From: Firmicutes bacterium CAG:555
GTDB lineage: Bacteria; Bacillota; Clostridia; Oscillospirales; Oscillospiraceae
Direction of reading: 5' to 3'
Assembly: GCA_000431075.1 (NCBI GenBank)
Contig: HF986907.1
Location: 1-21,855, forward strand
DNA length: 21,855 nt
Positions 13,456 through 21,699 of the stretch are shown here, piece by piece. The translations under genes were made by a program, and so were the position numbers. The notes under the pieces are model-generated. The model ran no database searches. It worked only from the letters and a program-made list of their open reading frames with translations, and was not told the DNA's origin. Numbering within the stretch: the stretch's first letter is position 1; the number at the start of each line of letters is the position of its first letter.

Positions 13456-15273
13456 ATGAGAAAGAAAATTCTAAGCATTTTTCTCGTACTGTGCATGGTG
13501 GTCACTCTGCTTCCCGTCGGAGCGTTTGCTGATTCGACGCCCACCAGCGGCAAGTGCGGTGAGAACCTCACATGGAAACTGGATGGTGACGGCACGCTCA
13601 CGATAAGCGGCACGGGTGCAATGGAGGACTATGATTATCTAAACGATTATTATGCTCCATGGATGGATTTTTTAGCATCAATAGAGAAAGTTGTTATAAG
13701 TAAAGGAGTTACGAGCATTGGAAATGATGCGTTTCAGTCCTGCTATAATCTGAGGAATGTGACTATACCGGATAGCGTTACAAGCATTGGCGGCTCAGCG
13801 TTTAGGGGATGTGACATAACAAGCTTAAAAATTCCAGACGGTGTAAAATATATTGGTCCTTGTGCATTTTCGGACTGCGAGTTAGAAACTATTAATATCC
13901 CTAACGGTCTAGCTGTACTTGATGGTTGTGTGTTTTCGGGCTGTTGGCGGCTAAAGCAGATTACAATACCAAACAGCGTAACTAAAATTGAGGGCGGTGC
14001 ATTTCAAAGAAGCGGACTGGAGAGCATTGTTATTCCGAAAAGTGTTACAAGTATTGGTGGCGGGGTGTTCCAAGAGTGCAACTACCTCAGTAGCGTCACA
14101 CTGCCAAGCAGCATCAAGACCATCAGCGACAGCGCATTTCTTGCCTGCGAAAGCTTGACAAACATTGTGATCCCAGATGGCATTGTGAAAATCGGAGATA
14201 GTGCTTTCTATCACTGCAAAGCACTTAACAGCATCACAATTCCAGCAAGCGTAAAGAGCATTGGAGATTTGGCGTTCAATGGCTGCGATGCGTTAAAGGA
14301 TGTTTATTATTTGGGAACTAATGAGCAATGGCAGGAGATTGAAAACATAGGTCACATTAATTATGCTCTTCAGAATTCGACTATTCATTTTAGAAACGCA
14401 CACACTCACAGCTACAAAAACGGCAAGTGCACGATCTGCGGTGCGGCAGACCCCAATTACAAGCCTGCACCCAAGGCTCCCGAGCTTAAGATCACAACCT
14501 CGGCAGGTAAGCCGCAAATCTACTGGAGCGCAGTAAACGGAGCGACAAAGTACTGGGTGTATCGCAGTACCGATGGTAAGAAGTTCAGTTACTACGACAG
14601 CACGAAAAAGACAAGCTACACCAATAAATCAACGAGCGTTGGCACGACTTACTACTACAAAGTTAAGGCCGTTGCTGTGGTTGACGGCAAAAACCACACC
14701 TCCGACTTTAGTATTACTAAGGGCATCCTGTGCAAGCCCGCAGCTCCGACCGTGAGCATAAACCGCTCAAACGGCAAGCCGAAGCTGAGCTGGAAGGCAG
14801 TTTCGGGCGCAACGAAGTACTGGATATACCGCTCGACCGACGGCAAGAAGTTCAAGTATTGGGACAGCACCACTAGGACGAGCTACACCAACTCCGGTGC
14901 GGCATCCGGCACGAAGTATTACTACCGTGTGAAAGCTGTTGCTGTTGTGAACGGTAAGAATGTCGCTTCCGCCAACAGCAGCACAAAGAGCCTGCTGACC
15001 TCGCTTGCAAAGCCCTCGGTGAGCATCACGACCTCGAACGGCAAACCCAAGGTGACTTGGAAAGCGGTCACGGGTGCAGATAAGTACTACATCTACCGCT
15101 CCACCGACGGTAAGACTTTCAGCTACTGGGACAGCACGACCAAAACCACCTACATAAACAGCGGTGCAAAGAAAAACACCAAATACTACTACAAGGTCAA
15201 AGCCGTCTGCGCATCCAACTCCAATGCAAACTCCGCACAGAGCAGCGCAGTCAGCATCAAAGCAACAAAATAA
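13456..15273 (+). CDS. Secreted BspA-like leucine-rich-repeat protein with three FN3-type domains
   Basis: A 605-residue secreted protein. The ATG at 13456 follows AAGGAGAAGG and begins a Sec signal peptide (about 1-25, ending AFA). After the common N-terminal module (GENLTWKLDGDGTLTISGTG) come about ten LRR_5/BspA-type repeats (about 75-315) of the form L-x-x-I-x-I-P-x-S-V-x-x-I-G-x-x-A-F-x-x-C. Next is a short HxH...CTICGA metal-binding-like motif (316-329), then three similar FN3-like repeats (about 341-430, 432-520, 522-605), each with WxAVxGATKYW-x-YRSTDGKKF and YYYKVKAVAV. No LPXTG, SLH or other anchor ends the chain, so it may be released or held non-covalently. Such proteins usually mediate adhesion or binding. 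The LRR part (about 13640-14400) is visibly richer in AT than surrounding genes and the FN3 part, suggesting separate origins. Confidence 0.9.
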   Translation: MRKKILSIFLVLCMVVTLLPVGAFADSTPTSGKCGENLTWKLDGDGTLTISGTGAMEDYDYLNDYYAPWMDFLASIEKVVISKGVTSIGNDAFQSCYNLRNVTIPDSVTSIGGSAFRGCDITSLKIPDGVKYIGPCAFSDCELETINIPNGLAVLDGCVFSGCWRLKQITIPNSVTKIEGGAFQRSGLESIVIPKSVTSIGGGVFQECNYLSSVTLPSSIKTISDSAFLACESLTNIVIPDGIVKIGDSAFYHCKALNSITIPASVKSIGDLAFNGCDALKDVYYLGTNEQWQEIENIGHINYALQNSTIHFRNAHTHSYKNGKCTICGAADPNYKPAPKAPELKITTSAGKPQIYWSAVNGATKYWVYRSTDGKKFSYYDSTKKTSYTNKSTSVGTTYYYKVKAVAVVDGKNHTSDFSITKGILCKPAAPTVSINRSNGKPKLSWKAVSGATKYWIYRSTDGKKFKYWDSTTRTSYTNSGAASGTKYYYRVKAVAVVNGKNVASANSSTKSLLTSLAKPSVSITTSNGKPKVTWKAVTGADKYYIYRSTDGKTFSYWDSTTKTTYINSGAKKNTKYYYKVKAVCASNSNANSAQSSAVSIKATK

Positions 15274-15280
15274 ACCAAAT

Positions 15281-15300
15281 CCCCCGTGGAGACACGGGGG
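15281..15300 (+). terminator. GC-rich hairpin after the LRR protein gene
   Basis: CCCCCGTG-GAGA-CACGGGGG forms a perfect 8-bp stem 7 nt after the stop codon. No T-tract follows, so alone it would be a weak terminator; it may act with the next hairpin. Confidence 0.5.
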
Positions 15301-15310
15301 CGATTCAATG

Positions 15311-15339
15311 AAAAAAGCACCCCGAGGTTCGGGGTGCTT
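15311..15339. terminator. Bidirectional terminator between convergent genes
   Basis: AAGCACCCCGA and TCGGGGTGCTT (15315-15325 and 15329-15339) form an 11-bp stem with a 3-nt loop. On the minus strand it ends in T6, a strong terminator for the coiled-coil gene; on the plus strand it is followed by GAATTTT. Confidence 0.85.
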
Positions 15340-15344
15340 GAATT

Positions 15345-17201
15345 TTATTTGGAGTTTTTGCGGGCTTCTTCGAATTTGCGGAGGGCTTCCTCGTACTCAC
15401 GGCGGGCGGCCTCAAAGTCCTGCTGGCGGGTCTCCTCTTCCTTGCGGCGAGCTTCGGTCTCCATACGCTCGGCTTCCTCGTTCAGGCGCTTGGTCTGCGC
15501 CTGCATGCGTACGACAAGGTCGGAGGGGATGGCGCTGCCGTCGACTACGGTCGGCTCGTCGGGAGCGGCGGTGGGCTCGGGCCGTATGACCTTTTCCTCC
15601 ACAGCGGGAGCTGCGGGTGCGGGCGCTGCATCTGCGCTGCCCCAGCCGTTATCGTCGTCGTCCTCGTCGGTCTTTTTGACACGGCGGGGCGTTTCCTTTT
15701 TCTCGGGCTTTGCCGCCTTCACCGCTGCGGGAGCGGCACCGGCAGGCACGGCTGCGGGCGCAACGCCACGCTTATACGCCTTGGTGCAGACGATGCAGAC
15801 GATGACCGCCAGCAGCGCTGCGACCAAGATCGCCATCATTGCGGCAAATTGCAGCGAACCGTTGCCGCTGCCGTCCTCGAGGGCGTACACAAAATAGCGG
15901 TAGTCGTTGACATAGCCGTAGATGTTCAGCGCTGCGGCGCTTGCTGCGGCAGCGCAGGCGAGAACGAGTGCGGCCACGAGCGTCTGGAGCTTGGGGCGGA
16001 ACGCAACGAGGATGCCGATCGCACCGGCGACAAGGCCGATGACGGCGAGTATCCTGAGCAGTGAGTAAAGCTGCTGGCGCAGAGCCAGCTCCTGCTGGAC
16101 GCTGTCGGCCTCCTCCTCAACATAGGCGCTGGCGGCGGCGAGCACCTCATCATAATCCTCTCTGTCGGTGACCTTTTCGGCAATGCCGTCGTTTGCGAGC
16201 AGAATTTTGATGCCTGCATCGACTATCTCCTGCGCATCCTCCATCTCTTCGAGGTTCTGCAGGTCGTTTGCCATGGAGGCGCTGTTGCTTGCCATCTTGC
16301 GCTTGCCTGCTGCAAGCTGCTCGGCAGCGTCGGCAAGCTGAGCCTTACCGTCATCGAGCTTGGCCTTGCCTGCGGCAAGCTGCGCATCGCCGTCGTCAAG
16401 CTGCTTTTTTGCAGCGGCGAGCTGCTCCTTGCCTGCGGCGAGCTGCTCTTTACCGGCGGCAAGCTGCTGCTTGCCGTCAGCAAGCTGCTGCTTGCCCTCC
16501 TCGAGCTGAAGCTCTGCGTCGGCTATCTGCCTGTCGGCATCGGCAAGCTGCTGCTTTGCGGCGTCGTATTCGTTGAAAAGATCCGTGATAGTCTTGTTAT
16601 AGCCGAGCGAGCGAAGCAGGATATTCAGCCCCACCTCGGTGTAATTGCCGCCGGTCGTGCCGTGGAGCTTATCGTAATAAGGCTTTGCCTTGTTGTAGAT
16701 AGGCGTGACCTCGTCGAGCTTCGCCTGACCCTCGTCACGCTGCTTTTTCGCCTTGGCAAGCTGTTTTTCGCCGTCGGCTATCTGCTTTTCGCCGTCGGCA
16801 ATTTCCTTTTCCTTTTCGGCAATGAGCTTCTCGGCGGCGGCGTAATCCGCCTTGCCCTTATCCAGCTGCGCCTTGGCGGCGTCATACTCCTTCTGACCCT
16901 TGTCAAGCTGGGCCTTGCCCTCGTCATACTGCTTCTGACCGGCGCTTATCTTGCTGCTGCCGTACTTATCGGTGACAACGGCTGTGGCGTAGTTCTTGGC
17001 GGTCTTGTCGCCGCCATTGTCCTTTATCTCGTCATAGCGCTCGGAGATGAGGGCTATCGAGTCGCGGATATCGTCATTTTGCAGATTGGATCTGCGCAGG
17101 ATGCCGGTTATATCCTCGAGACCGGCGGCAGCGGCGAAAAAGCCGAACACCGAAGCGATCACAAGGCAGATGCTGATGACGGCCAGTGCGATTCTTTTCA
17201 T
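15345..17201 (-). CDS. Membrane protein with long extracytoplasmic heptad coiled-coil repeats
   Basis: A 618-residue protein. One N-terminal membrane segment (about 4-26) is followed by a large, probably extracytoplasmic region (27-380), then three membrane segments (about 381-400, 405-427, 452-473) and a cytoplasmic tail. The outer region has two runs of seven-residue repeats, 86-165 and 214-300, of the form Q-L-A-A-G-K-E, predicting long coiled coil or helical hairpins. The tail has an Ala/Pro-rich linker, an acidic patch (DEDDDD, 512-517) and a terminal Glu/Arg coiled coil (about 562-615). No enzyme domain is recognised. The start is supported by GAAAGGAAG. It lies 43 nt after the MMPL-type transporter gene, with no terminator between, so the two are probably co-transcribed and may form one complex; the repeats resemble loop regions of YhgE/Pip- and MMPL-type proteins. 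Confidence 0.82.
   Translation of the reverse strand: MKRIALAVISICLVIASVFGFFAAAAGLEDITGILRRSNLQNDDIRDSIALISERYDEIKDNGGDKTAKNYATAVVTDKYGSSKISAGQKQYDEGKAQLDKGQKEYDAAKAQLDKGKADYAAAEKLIAEKEKEIADGEKQIADGEKQLAKAKKQRDEGQAKLDEVTPIYNKAKPYYDKLHGTTGGNYTEVGLNILLRSLGYNKTITDLFNEYDAAKQQLADADRQIADAELQLEEGKQQLADGKQQLAAGKEQLAAGKEQLAAAKKQLDDGDAQLAAGKAKLDDGKAQLADAAEQLAAGKRKMASNSASMANDLQNLEEMEDAQEIVDAGIKILLANDGIAEKVTDREDYDEVLAAASAYVEEEADSVQQELALRQQLYSLLRILAVIGLVAGAIGILVAFRPKLQTLVAALVLACAAAASAAALNIYGYVNDYRYFVYALEDGSGNGSLQFAAMMAILVAALLAVIVCIVCTKAYKRGVAPAAVPAGAAPAAVKAAKPEKKETPRRVKKTDEDDDDNGWGSADAAPAPAAPAVEEKVIRPEPTAAPDEPTVVDGSAIPSDLVVRMQAQTKRLNEEAERMETEARRKEEETRQQDFEAARREYEEALRKFEEARKNSK
16302..16562 (-). repeat. 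Imperfect 21-bp tandem repeats coding the heptad region
   Basis: On the minus strand about 12 imperfect 21-bp units encode Q-L-A-x-G-K-x variants (residues 214-300). A second, more diverged run covers 16707-16946 (residues 86-165). These repeats are coding, and are prone to gain or loss of units by recombination or slippage. Confidence 0.85.
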
Positions 17202-17244
17202 TTATTTTCTTCCTTTCTCGTAAACGAACAAGCGATCCCCCGAT

Positions 17245-19554
17245 TTACTTGCCCGCCGTATGCTTGCGTGCGACCTCCTCGAAGTCATCCTCAAAGATGG
17301 GCGGTACACGGAAATGGATTTTCTTTGCAAAGGTTGTTTTCTTTATAAACTTATCGCCCCACAAAAGCAGCTGCGGCAGGACGAACATGACGAGCAGCAG
17401 CGAGATGAATGTGCCTCGGCCGAGTGCGATACCGATATCGGAGGTAATTGCCTCGGTGGACAAAAATCCGATGAGCAGACCCGCAATGGCAAGGATGCTG
17501 CCGGAGGTGATGAGTGTGGGCAGAGCGCCGTTGAGTGCGGCGGTTATCGACACACGCTTGGAGTTGTTTTGCCGCAGGGTGATGTAGCGGTTTGAAACGA
17601 CGATGGCGTAGTCGATATTTGCGCCCATTTGTATAGCCGTGACGATGAGGTAGCCGACGAAGAATATCGGCTCGTTCGTCACATACGGCCAGGTGAAGTT
17701 AATCCAGATGCTGCCCTGGATGACTGCAATGAGCAGAACGGGAAGTCCGGCCGAGCGGAAGGTGAACAAAATCACGATGACGACGAACACGACCGAGAGG
17801 ATGCTGACCATGGCATTATCCCTCGTGTAGGTTTGCTCAAGGTCACGGGAGCAGGTGGCGTCACCTGCGACATATATCGTGCCGTCGTAATACTTTTCGG
17901 CGATTTCGTGAATTTGGCCGATGAGATCATACGACTGCTGCGACTGCACATCGGTGTCGCAGTACACCAGCATGCGGCTGTAGTCGGGACCTTGGAGCTG
18001 CGCTTTGGCATCGGAAAGCTGAGAGTTAAGATCCTCTATCATGCTCTTCTGCTCGGCCGTGACCTCAACATCGCCCTTTTCCACGACCTCGTACAGGAAG
18101 GAAAACAGGTCTATCATCCGCACCTTGTAATTGTGCAGATCCTCGCCGACCTGCTTGTAATCGTCATGCGATGCGCCGTAGTAGGCAAACAGCGCCGATG
18201 CCGTCATTTCGTCAAGCCCTGCGATATCGCAAAATTCGCTGATCGTGAGCTTGTCGGTGAGCTTATAGCCGCCCGTCACCTCGGTTATGGCGATGCCCTG
18301 AACGGAGGTCACATGTTCAAGCTTCGATATCTCCTCGAGCATGTCCGCCTCGGCCTGATAGTCGCCCGTCGGGACAACGACGGCCATCATGTTGCTGTAG
18401 CCGAAGGTATCGTTTACCTCGGCACGGGCAAGCTGCCGGTCGTTGAGGTTAAGGGGCATTGCGTCGGAATAGTTATACGAAAACGGGCAGTGCAGCGCAC
18501 AGTAACCGCAGACGATGAGCACAACGATGAGTATCGGCGGGACTATCTTTCTCGTTTTCCAAGCAAATCGGCCCGCAAAGTCGATATGCGGGATGACACT
18601 GCGGTGGCGGGTCTTGTCGATGGCCTTGTTGAAGGTCAGAAGAAGCCCCGGCATGAGAAGGAACACCGACAGCATCGAAAGCAGGATGGATTTTATGAGT
18701 ACCCGTCCGAGGTCGCTGCCGAGACCGAACTGCATGAACGCCATGGCGATAAGTCCGCCGATGGTCGTGAGGCTGCTGGAGGATATCTCGGGAATGCCCT
18801 TTGTAAGGGCATCTATCATTGCCTGTCTCGGCTCGGAATGCTGCTTTTCCTCGGCAAATCGATTGCACAAAATGACCGCATAGTCTATGGCAAGCGCAAG
18901 CTGGAGGATGAGCGTCACCGCATTGGAGACATAGGAGATCTGCTTGAACAGGAAGTTTGTGCCGAACTGAAGCAGGGCCGCTGCACCGAAGGTCACAAGC
19001 AGCACCGGCACCTCCGCATAGCTGCGGGAGGTCAGAAGCAGCAGGGCAATGACTATCACTACGGTGATTATGCCGACGACCAGCATCTCGCTTACTATCT
19101 GCACCGAGGGGTTATAGCCGACCTGCGTGTCGTAATACACCGTGTAGTCGGACAGGATGTCCTCTATATCCTCAAGGGCGCTTAAGCTGGCCTCGTCATT
19201 GTCGCCGCCTGCGAAGGTGACGGAGAACATCGCACGGTTTTTGGTGTAATGCAGGCTCGAATCGTCAAAGCTCACGGACCTCACACCGTCAACGGCGGCA
19301 ATGTCGTGGTATAGCTCCAACGCATTGGAATAGCTTATGTCCTCGACCATGATCCTTGCGGTGCTGTAGGTCGTAAACTCCTTGCCCATAACGCCGAGCG
19401 CCTGACGGGTCTCGGAATTTTCCGGCAGGAAGGTGTAGAGGTCGGAGTTGACCTTGACCAGCCCCGAGGTGAATATTGAAAGCGCCGTTGCCACGGCAAA
19501 AATTATCATTATCAACTTTCGCCTGTCGACGATAAAGGTCGCTAATTTGCGCAT
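17245..19554 (-). CDS. MMPL/RND-superfamily transporter
   Basis: A 769-residue membrane protein with the duplicated architecture of MMPL/HAE-type RND transporters: one membrane segment (about 13-33), a large outer loop, five more segments (about 155-310), a second half beginning near 340 with another loop (about 360-575), and five final segments. Typical motifs are LQLALAIDYAVILCNRFAEE (first half) and IQMGANIDYAIVVSNRYITL (second half), each with the membrane Asp-Tyr used for proton coupling. These proteins export lipids, peptides or small molecules, or insert envelope lipids; the cargo here is unknown. The ATG at 19554 has only a weak GGGG upstream. The next gene encodes a heptad-repeat membrane protein that may be its partner. 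Its promoter diverges from that of the cation transporter gene. Confidence 0.92.
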   Translation of the reverse strand: MRKLATFIVDRRKLIMIIFAVATALSIFTSGLVKVNSDLYTFLPENSETRQALGVMGKEFTTYSTARIMVEDISYSNALELYHDIAAVDGVRSVSFDDSSLHYTKNRAMFSVTFAGGDNDEASLSALEDIEDILSDYTVYYDTQVGYNPSVQIVSEMLVVGIITVVIVIALLLLTSRSYAEVPVLLVTFGAAALLQFGTNFLFKQISYVSNAVTLILQLALAIDYAVILCNRFAEEKQHSEPRQAMIDALTKGIPEISSSSLTTIGGLIAMAFMQFGLGSDLGRVLIKSILLSMLSVFLLMPGLLLTFNKAIDKTRHRSVIPHIDFAGRFAWKTRKIVPPILIVVLIVCGYCALHCPFSYNYSDAMPLNLNDRQLARAEVNDTFGYSNMMAVVVPTGDYQAEADMLEEISKLEHVTSVQGIAITEVTGGYKLTDKLTISEFCDIAGLDEMTASALFAYYGASHDDYKQVGEDLHNYKVRMIDLFSFLYEVVEKGDVEVTAEQKSMIEDLNSQLSDAKAQLQGPDYSRMLVYCDTDVQSQQSYDLIGQIHEIAEKYYDGTIYVAGDATCSRDLEQTYTRDNAMVSILSVVFVVIVILFTFRSAGLPVLLIAVIQGSIWINFTWPYVTNEPIFFVGYLIVTAIQMGANIDYAIVVSNRYITLRQNNSKRVSITAALNGALPTLITSGSILAIAGLLIGFLSTEAITSDIGIALGRGTFISLLLVMFVLPQLLLWGDKFIKKTTFAKKIHFRVPPIFEDDFEEVARKHTAGK

Positions 19555-19605
19555 ACTAAAGCCCCAAGTTCAAAAATATTACACTACCAACAGATATACC
19601 TTTAC

Positions 19606-19634
19606 ATAATATAATAAAATGCCGATTTATTCAA
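19606..19634 (-). promoter_or_regulatory. Promoter of the MMPL-coiled-coil operon
   Basis: On the minus strand TTGAAT (19629-19634) and TATTAT (19606-19611) are separated by 17 nt, leaving a leader of about 45 nt. The AT-rich region lowers certainty. Confidence 0.6.
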
Positions 19635-19684
19635 GATGCAGAAATGACTTTAATATAAAATTAACAATTATTTTTCCGCATTGC

Positions 19685-19713
19685 TTGAAGTATCGGTAAT
19701 ATCGTTATATAAT
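19685..19713 (+). promoter_or_regulatory. Promoter of the cation diffusion facilitator gene
   Basis: TTGAAG (19685-19690) and TATAAT (19708-19713) are separated by exactly 17 nt, a near-consensus promoter 33 nt before the start codon. Confidence 0.8.
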
Positions 19714-19746
19714 ACTTAAACCTGTTTTGTATCGGAGGGATACGCC

Positions 19747-20944
19747 GTGGTATCACTGCTGTCCAAAATTTTCATAAAAAACCGTGACGATGTGACCGAT
19801 CCCGCTGTCAGGAAGGCCTACGGCAGCTTGTGCAGCGCATTGGGCATCGTTTTGAATGTCCTGCTGTTTGCGGGCAAATACATTGCGGGAGCCGTTTCCG
19901 GCTCTATCGCCATAACCGCCGATGCGTTCAACAACTTATCAGACGCAGGCTCGTCGGCGATATCGCTTGTGGGCTTTCATTTATCCAGCAAAAAGCCGGA
20001 CCTTGACCACCCGTTCGGCCACGGGAGGCTTGAGTATATCTCCGGCCTGTGCGTTGCGGCGCTCATCCTTGTCATGGGCGTGGAGCTGCTCATAAGCTCG
20101 GTACAAAAGATAATAACACCCGAGCCTGTCGAAACAGGTCTGCTTCCGGCGGCGATATTGATAGTTTCCATCGCCGTGAAGGTCTATATGTCGGCGTATA
20201 ACCGCTCGGTCGGCAAGAAAATTTCGTCGTCGGCGATGCAGGCAACGGCGGCCGGCAGCCTCTCGGGGTTCATTTTGGCTATGGGCGGTGTCGGATTCCA
20301 TTGCGACTACGGTCGTTTTACTGAGCATGGGCGTGAGCTATTTCTTTGATGTGAACATTGACGGCTATGCCGGTGTGCTCGTTGCGCTGTTCATCCTCTG
20401 GGCAGGCGTCGGCGTTGCGAGAGACACGCTCTCGCCGCTTCTCGGTCAGGCGCCCGATCCCGAGCTCGTGCAGAAGATAGAGGATATCGTTATGAGCCGT
20501 GAGGAGATAATCGGCATGCACGATCTTGTCGTGCACGATTACGGCCCGGGCAGGCTCATGATAAGCCTGCATGCCGAGGTCGACGGCAGGGGAGATATCT
20601 TTGAGCTGCACGACGCCGTCGATACCGTCGAGCGCACGCTCGCCCATGATCTCGGCTGCGAAGCGACGATACATATGGATCCCGTCGTGTGCGACGACGA
20701 GGCGGTCGATGCCGAGCACAAAAAGCTTCTGGAGGTCATCGCCGGAATTGACGATGTCATCGGCGTGCATGATTTCCGCATGGTCGCAGGGCCGAGCCAC
20801 ACCAACCTCATTTTTGATGTTGTCGTCCCCTGCGGTATCGCAAAGACCGCAGACGAGGTGCGAGCCGAGGTGTGCGCCGCCGTTGAGGAGCAGATGCCCG
20901 GACGCTTTGCCGTCGTCAATGTTGATACTTCGTTTGTAAGATAA
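19747..20944 (+). pseudogene. Cation diffusion facilitator transporter, broken by a 28-bp insertion
   Basis: The GTG start (19747, with GGAGGG upstream) opens a frame with a clear CDF N-terminal part: SGSIAITADAFNNLSDAGSS with the metal-site Asn/Asp residues of helix 2, then the conserved DHPFGHGRLEYIS. The frame leaves the family after SLS (codon ending 20265) and stops at 20349. The matching C-terminal part continues one frame over from 20294 (DSIATTVVLLSMGVSYFFD), through the last helix and a CDF cytoplasmic dimerisation domain, to 20944. Removing 20266-20293 joins the frames into a 389-residue protein of normal size. In addition, residue 170 is Gly where the family usually has the helix-5 metal-binding Asp (A-D-S), so two lesions suggest loss of function. 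A GTG at 20288 might allow a separate C-terminal product, but without a ribosome binding site. Such transporters export Zn, Mn, Fe or Co. Confidence 0.82.
20266..20293. other. 28-bp insertion in the cation diffusion facilitator gene
   Basis: The segment begins GGGTTCATTTTGG and ends GGTGTCG. TCG precedes it (20263-20265) and also ends it (20291-20293), so a 3-bp direct repeat flanks the inserted 25 bp. Its removal restores SLS-DSIATTVV in frame. Confidence 0.7.
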
Positions 20945-20952
20945 GGATGCCC

Positions 20953-21624
20953 ATGGATAAGACTTTACAGAAAACCAAGCTCTTTCCGAGCTACGCTTAC
21001 TTTCCACTCGTGATAACCGTGCTTATGCATATGGCGATATTTTGGGGCACAAAGCCGCTTACCGCATCTGCCGTGCATCACAGCATTCCCGTGCCGCTTG
21101 ACGGAGTGATACCGCTTGCACCCGAGTGGGTCACGGTCTACACGGCGACCTTCATCTTCTGGATACTCGGCCTTGCCGTTTGTATGCGTCAGGAGCGGGA
21201 GCTGTGCTTCAGGATGTTCACCGGCATTTACATCGCCGAGCTTATATGTGCCGTTTTTTTTATCGCCGTTCCCACGGTCATCGACCGCCCCGAGGTAACG
21301 GGCGGCGTTTATTACGACCGGCTTCTTGCGCAGCTTTACTCCGCCGATCAGCCGACGAACCTGTTCCCATCCATGCACTGTATGTTCGCCTACATGGTGT
21401 TCCGAGGCTTCATGATAGCCAGGCTCGATAAGCCCGTTGTCATCGGATCGGGACTGTTTGCGGCGCTTGTGTGCGCCTCGACCGTGTTCGTCAAGCAGCA
21501 TTTTTTCGTCGATATCATCGGCGGTATAGTATTCGGCGAGGTCGCCGTCACGCTCTCGCTCAAAACCAATGCATGGAAACTAATGGATAAAATACATTTT
21601 AAACTCTTGCAATTCAAAAAATAG
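20953..21624 (+). CDS. PAP2-family membrane phosphatase/transferase
   Basis: A 223-residue membrane protein with about six hydrophobic segments, of the PAP2 superfamily (lipid phosphatases and phosphoalcohol transferases acting at the outer membrane face). The active-site motifs are PSMH (139-142) and S-x-V-F-x-K-Q-H-x3-D (176-187), with His142, His183 and Asp187 as the expected catalytic residues. The first family motif (K-x6-RP) is not obvious; this resembles the PAP2_3/inositolphosphotransferase-like branch, where it is reduced. I chose the ATG at 20953, with AAGGA 5 nt upstream, over the ATG at 20947, which directly abuts that site. It begins 8 nt after the stop of the broken cation transporter and probably shares its promoter. 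The substrate is unknown; undecaprenyl or phosphatidyl lipids are possible. Confidence 0.85.
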   Translation: MDKTLQKTKLFPSYAYFPLVITVLMHMAIFWGTKPLTASAVHHSIPVPLDGVIPLAPEWVTVYTATFIFWILGLAVCMRQERELCFRMFTGIYIAELICAVFFIAVPTVIDRPEVTGGVYYDRLLAQLYSADQPTNLFPSMHCMFAYMVFRGFMIARLDKPVVIGSGLFAALVCASTVFVKQHFFVDIIGGIVFGEVAVTLSLKTNAWKLMDKIHFKLLQFKK

Positions 21625-21635
21625 TATGCTAAAAT
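21607..21635 (+). promoter_or_regulatory. Promoter of the terminal lipoprotein gene
   Basis: TTGCAA (21607-21612) and TAAAAT (21630-21635) are separated by exactly 17 nt. The -35 lies inside the last codons of the PAP2 gene, and no terminator is visible between the two genes. Confidence 0.68.
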
Positions 21636-21699
21636 AGACAAAATTGCCGGAAAAATTTAGATTCAGGTCGATGGGGGTCGACCCAAAACGGAGGGAAAC

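Noticed and set aside
16302..16946. CRISPR-like or non-coding tandem array
   Set aside because: The period is 21 bp with no unique spacers, and the repeats are continuous coding sequence for a heptad coiled coil.
17629..19185. Long plus-strand open frame (518 codons) opposite the MMPL gene
   Set aside because: It mirrors the codon structure of the minus-strand transporter, is rich in His/Arg/Asp without recognisable domains, and has no supporting start signal. The same applies to long frames opposite the ATP-grasp gene (84-1115), the oxidoreductase (4715-5617) and the binding protein (8771-9625).
20260..20349. Programmed frameshift in the cation diffusion facilitator gene
   Set aside because: There is no slippery sequence, and the two frames are separated by 28 bases that do not fit the family in either frame. 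A simple frameshift would leave about nine foreign residues in a conserved helix.
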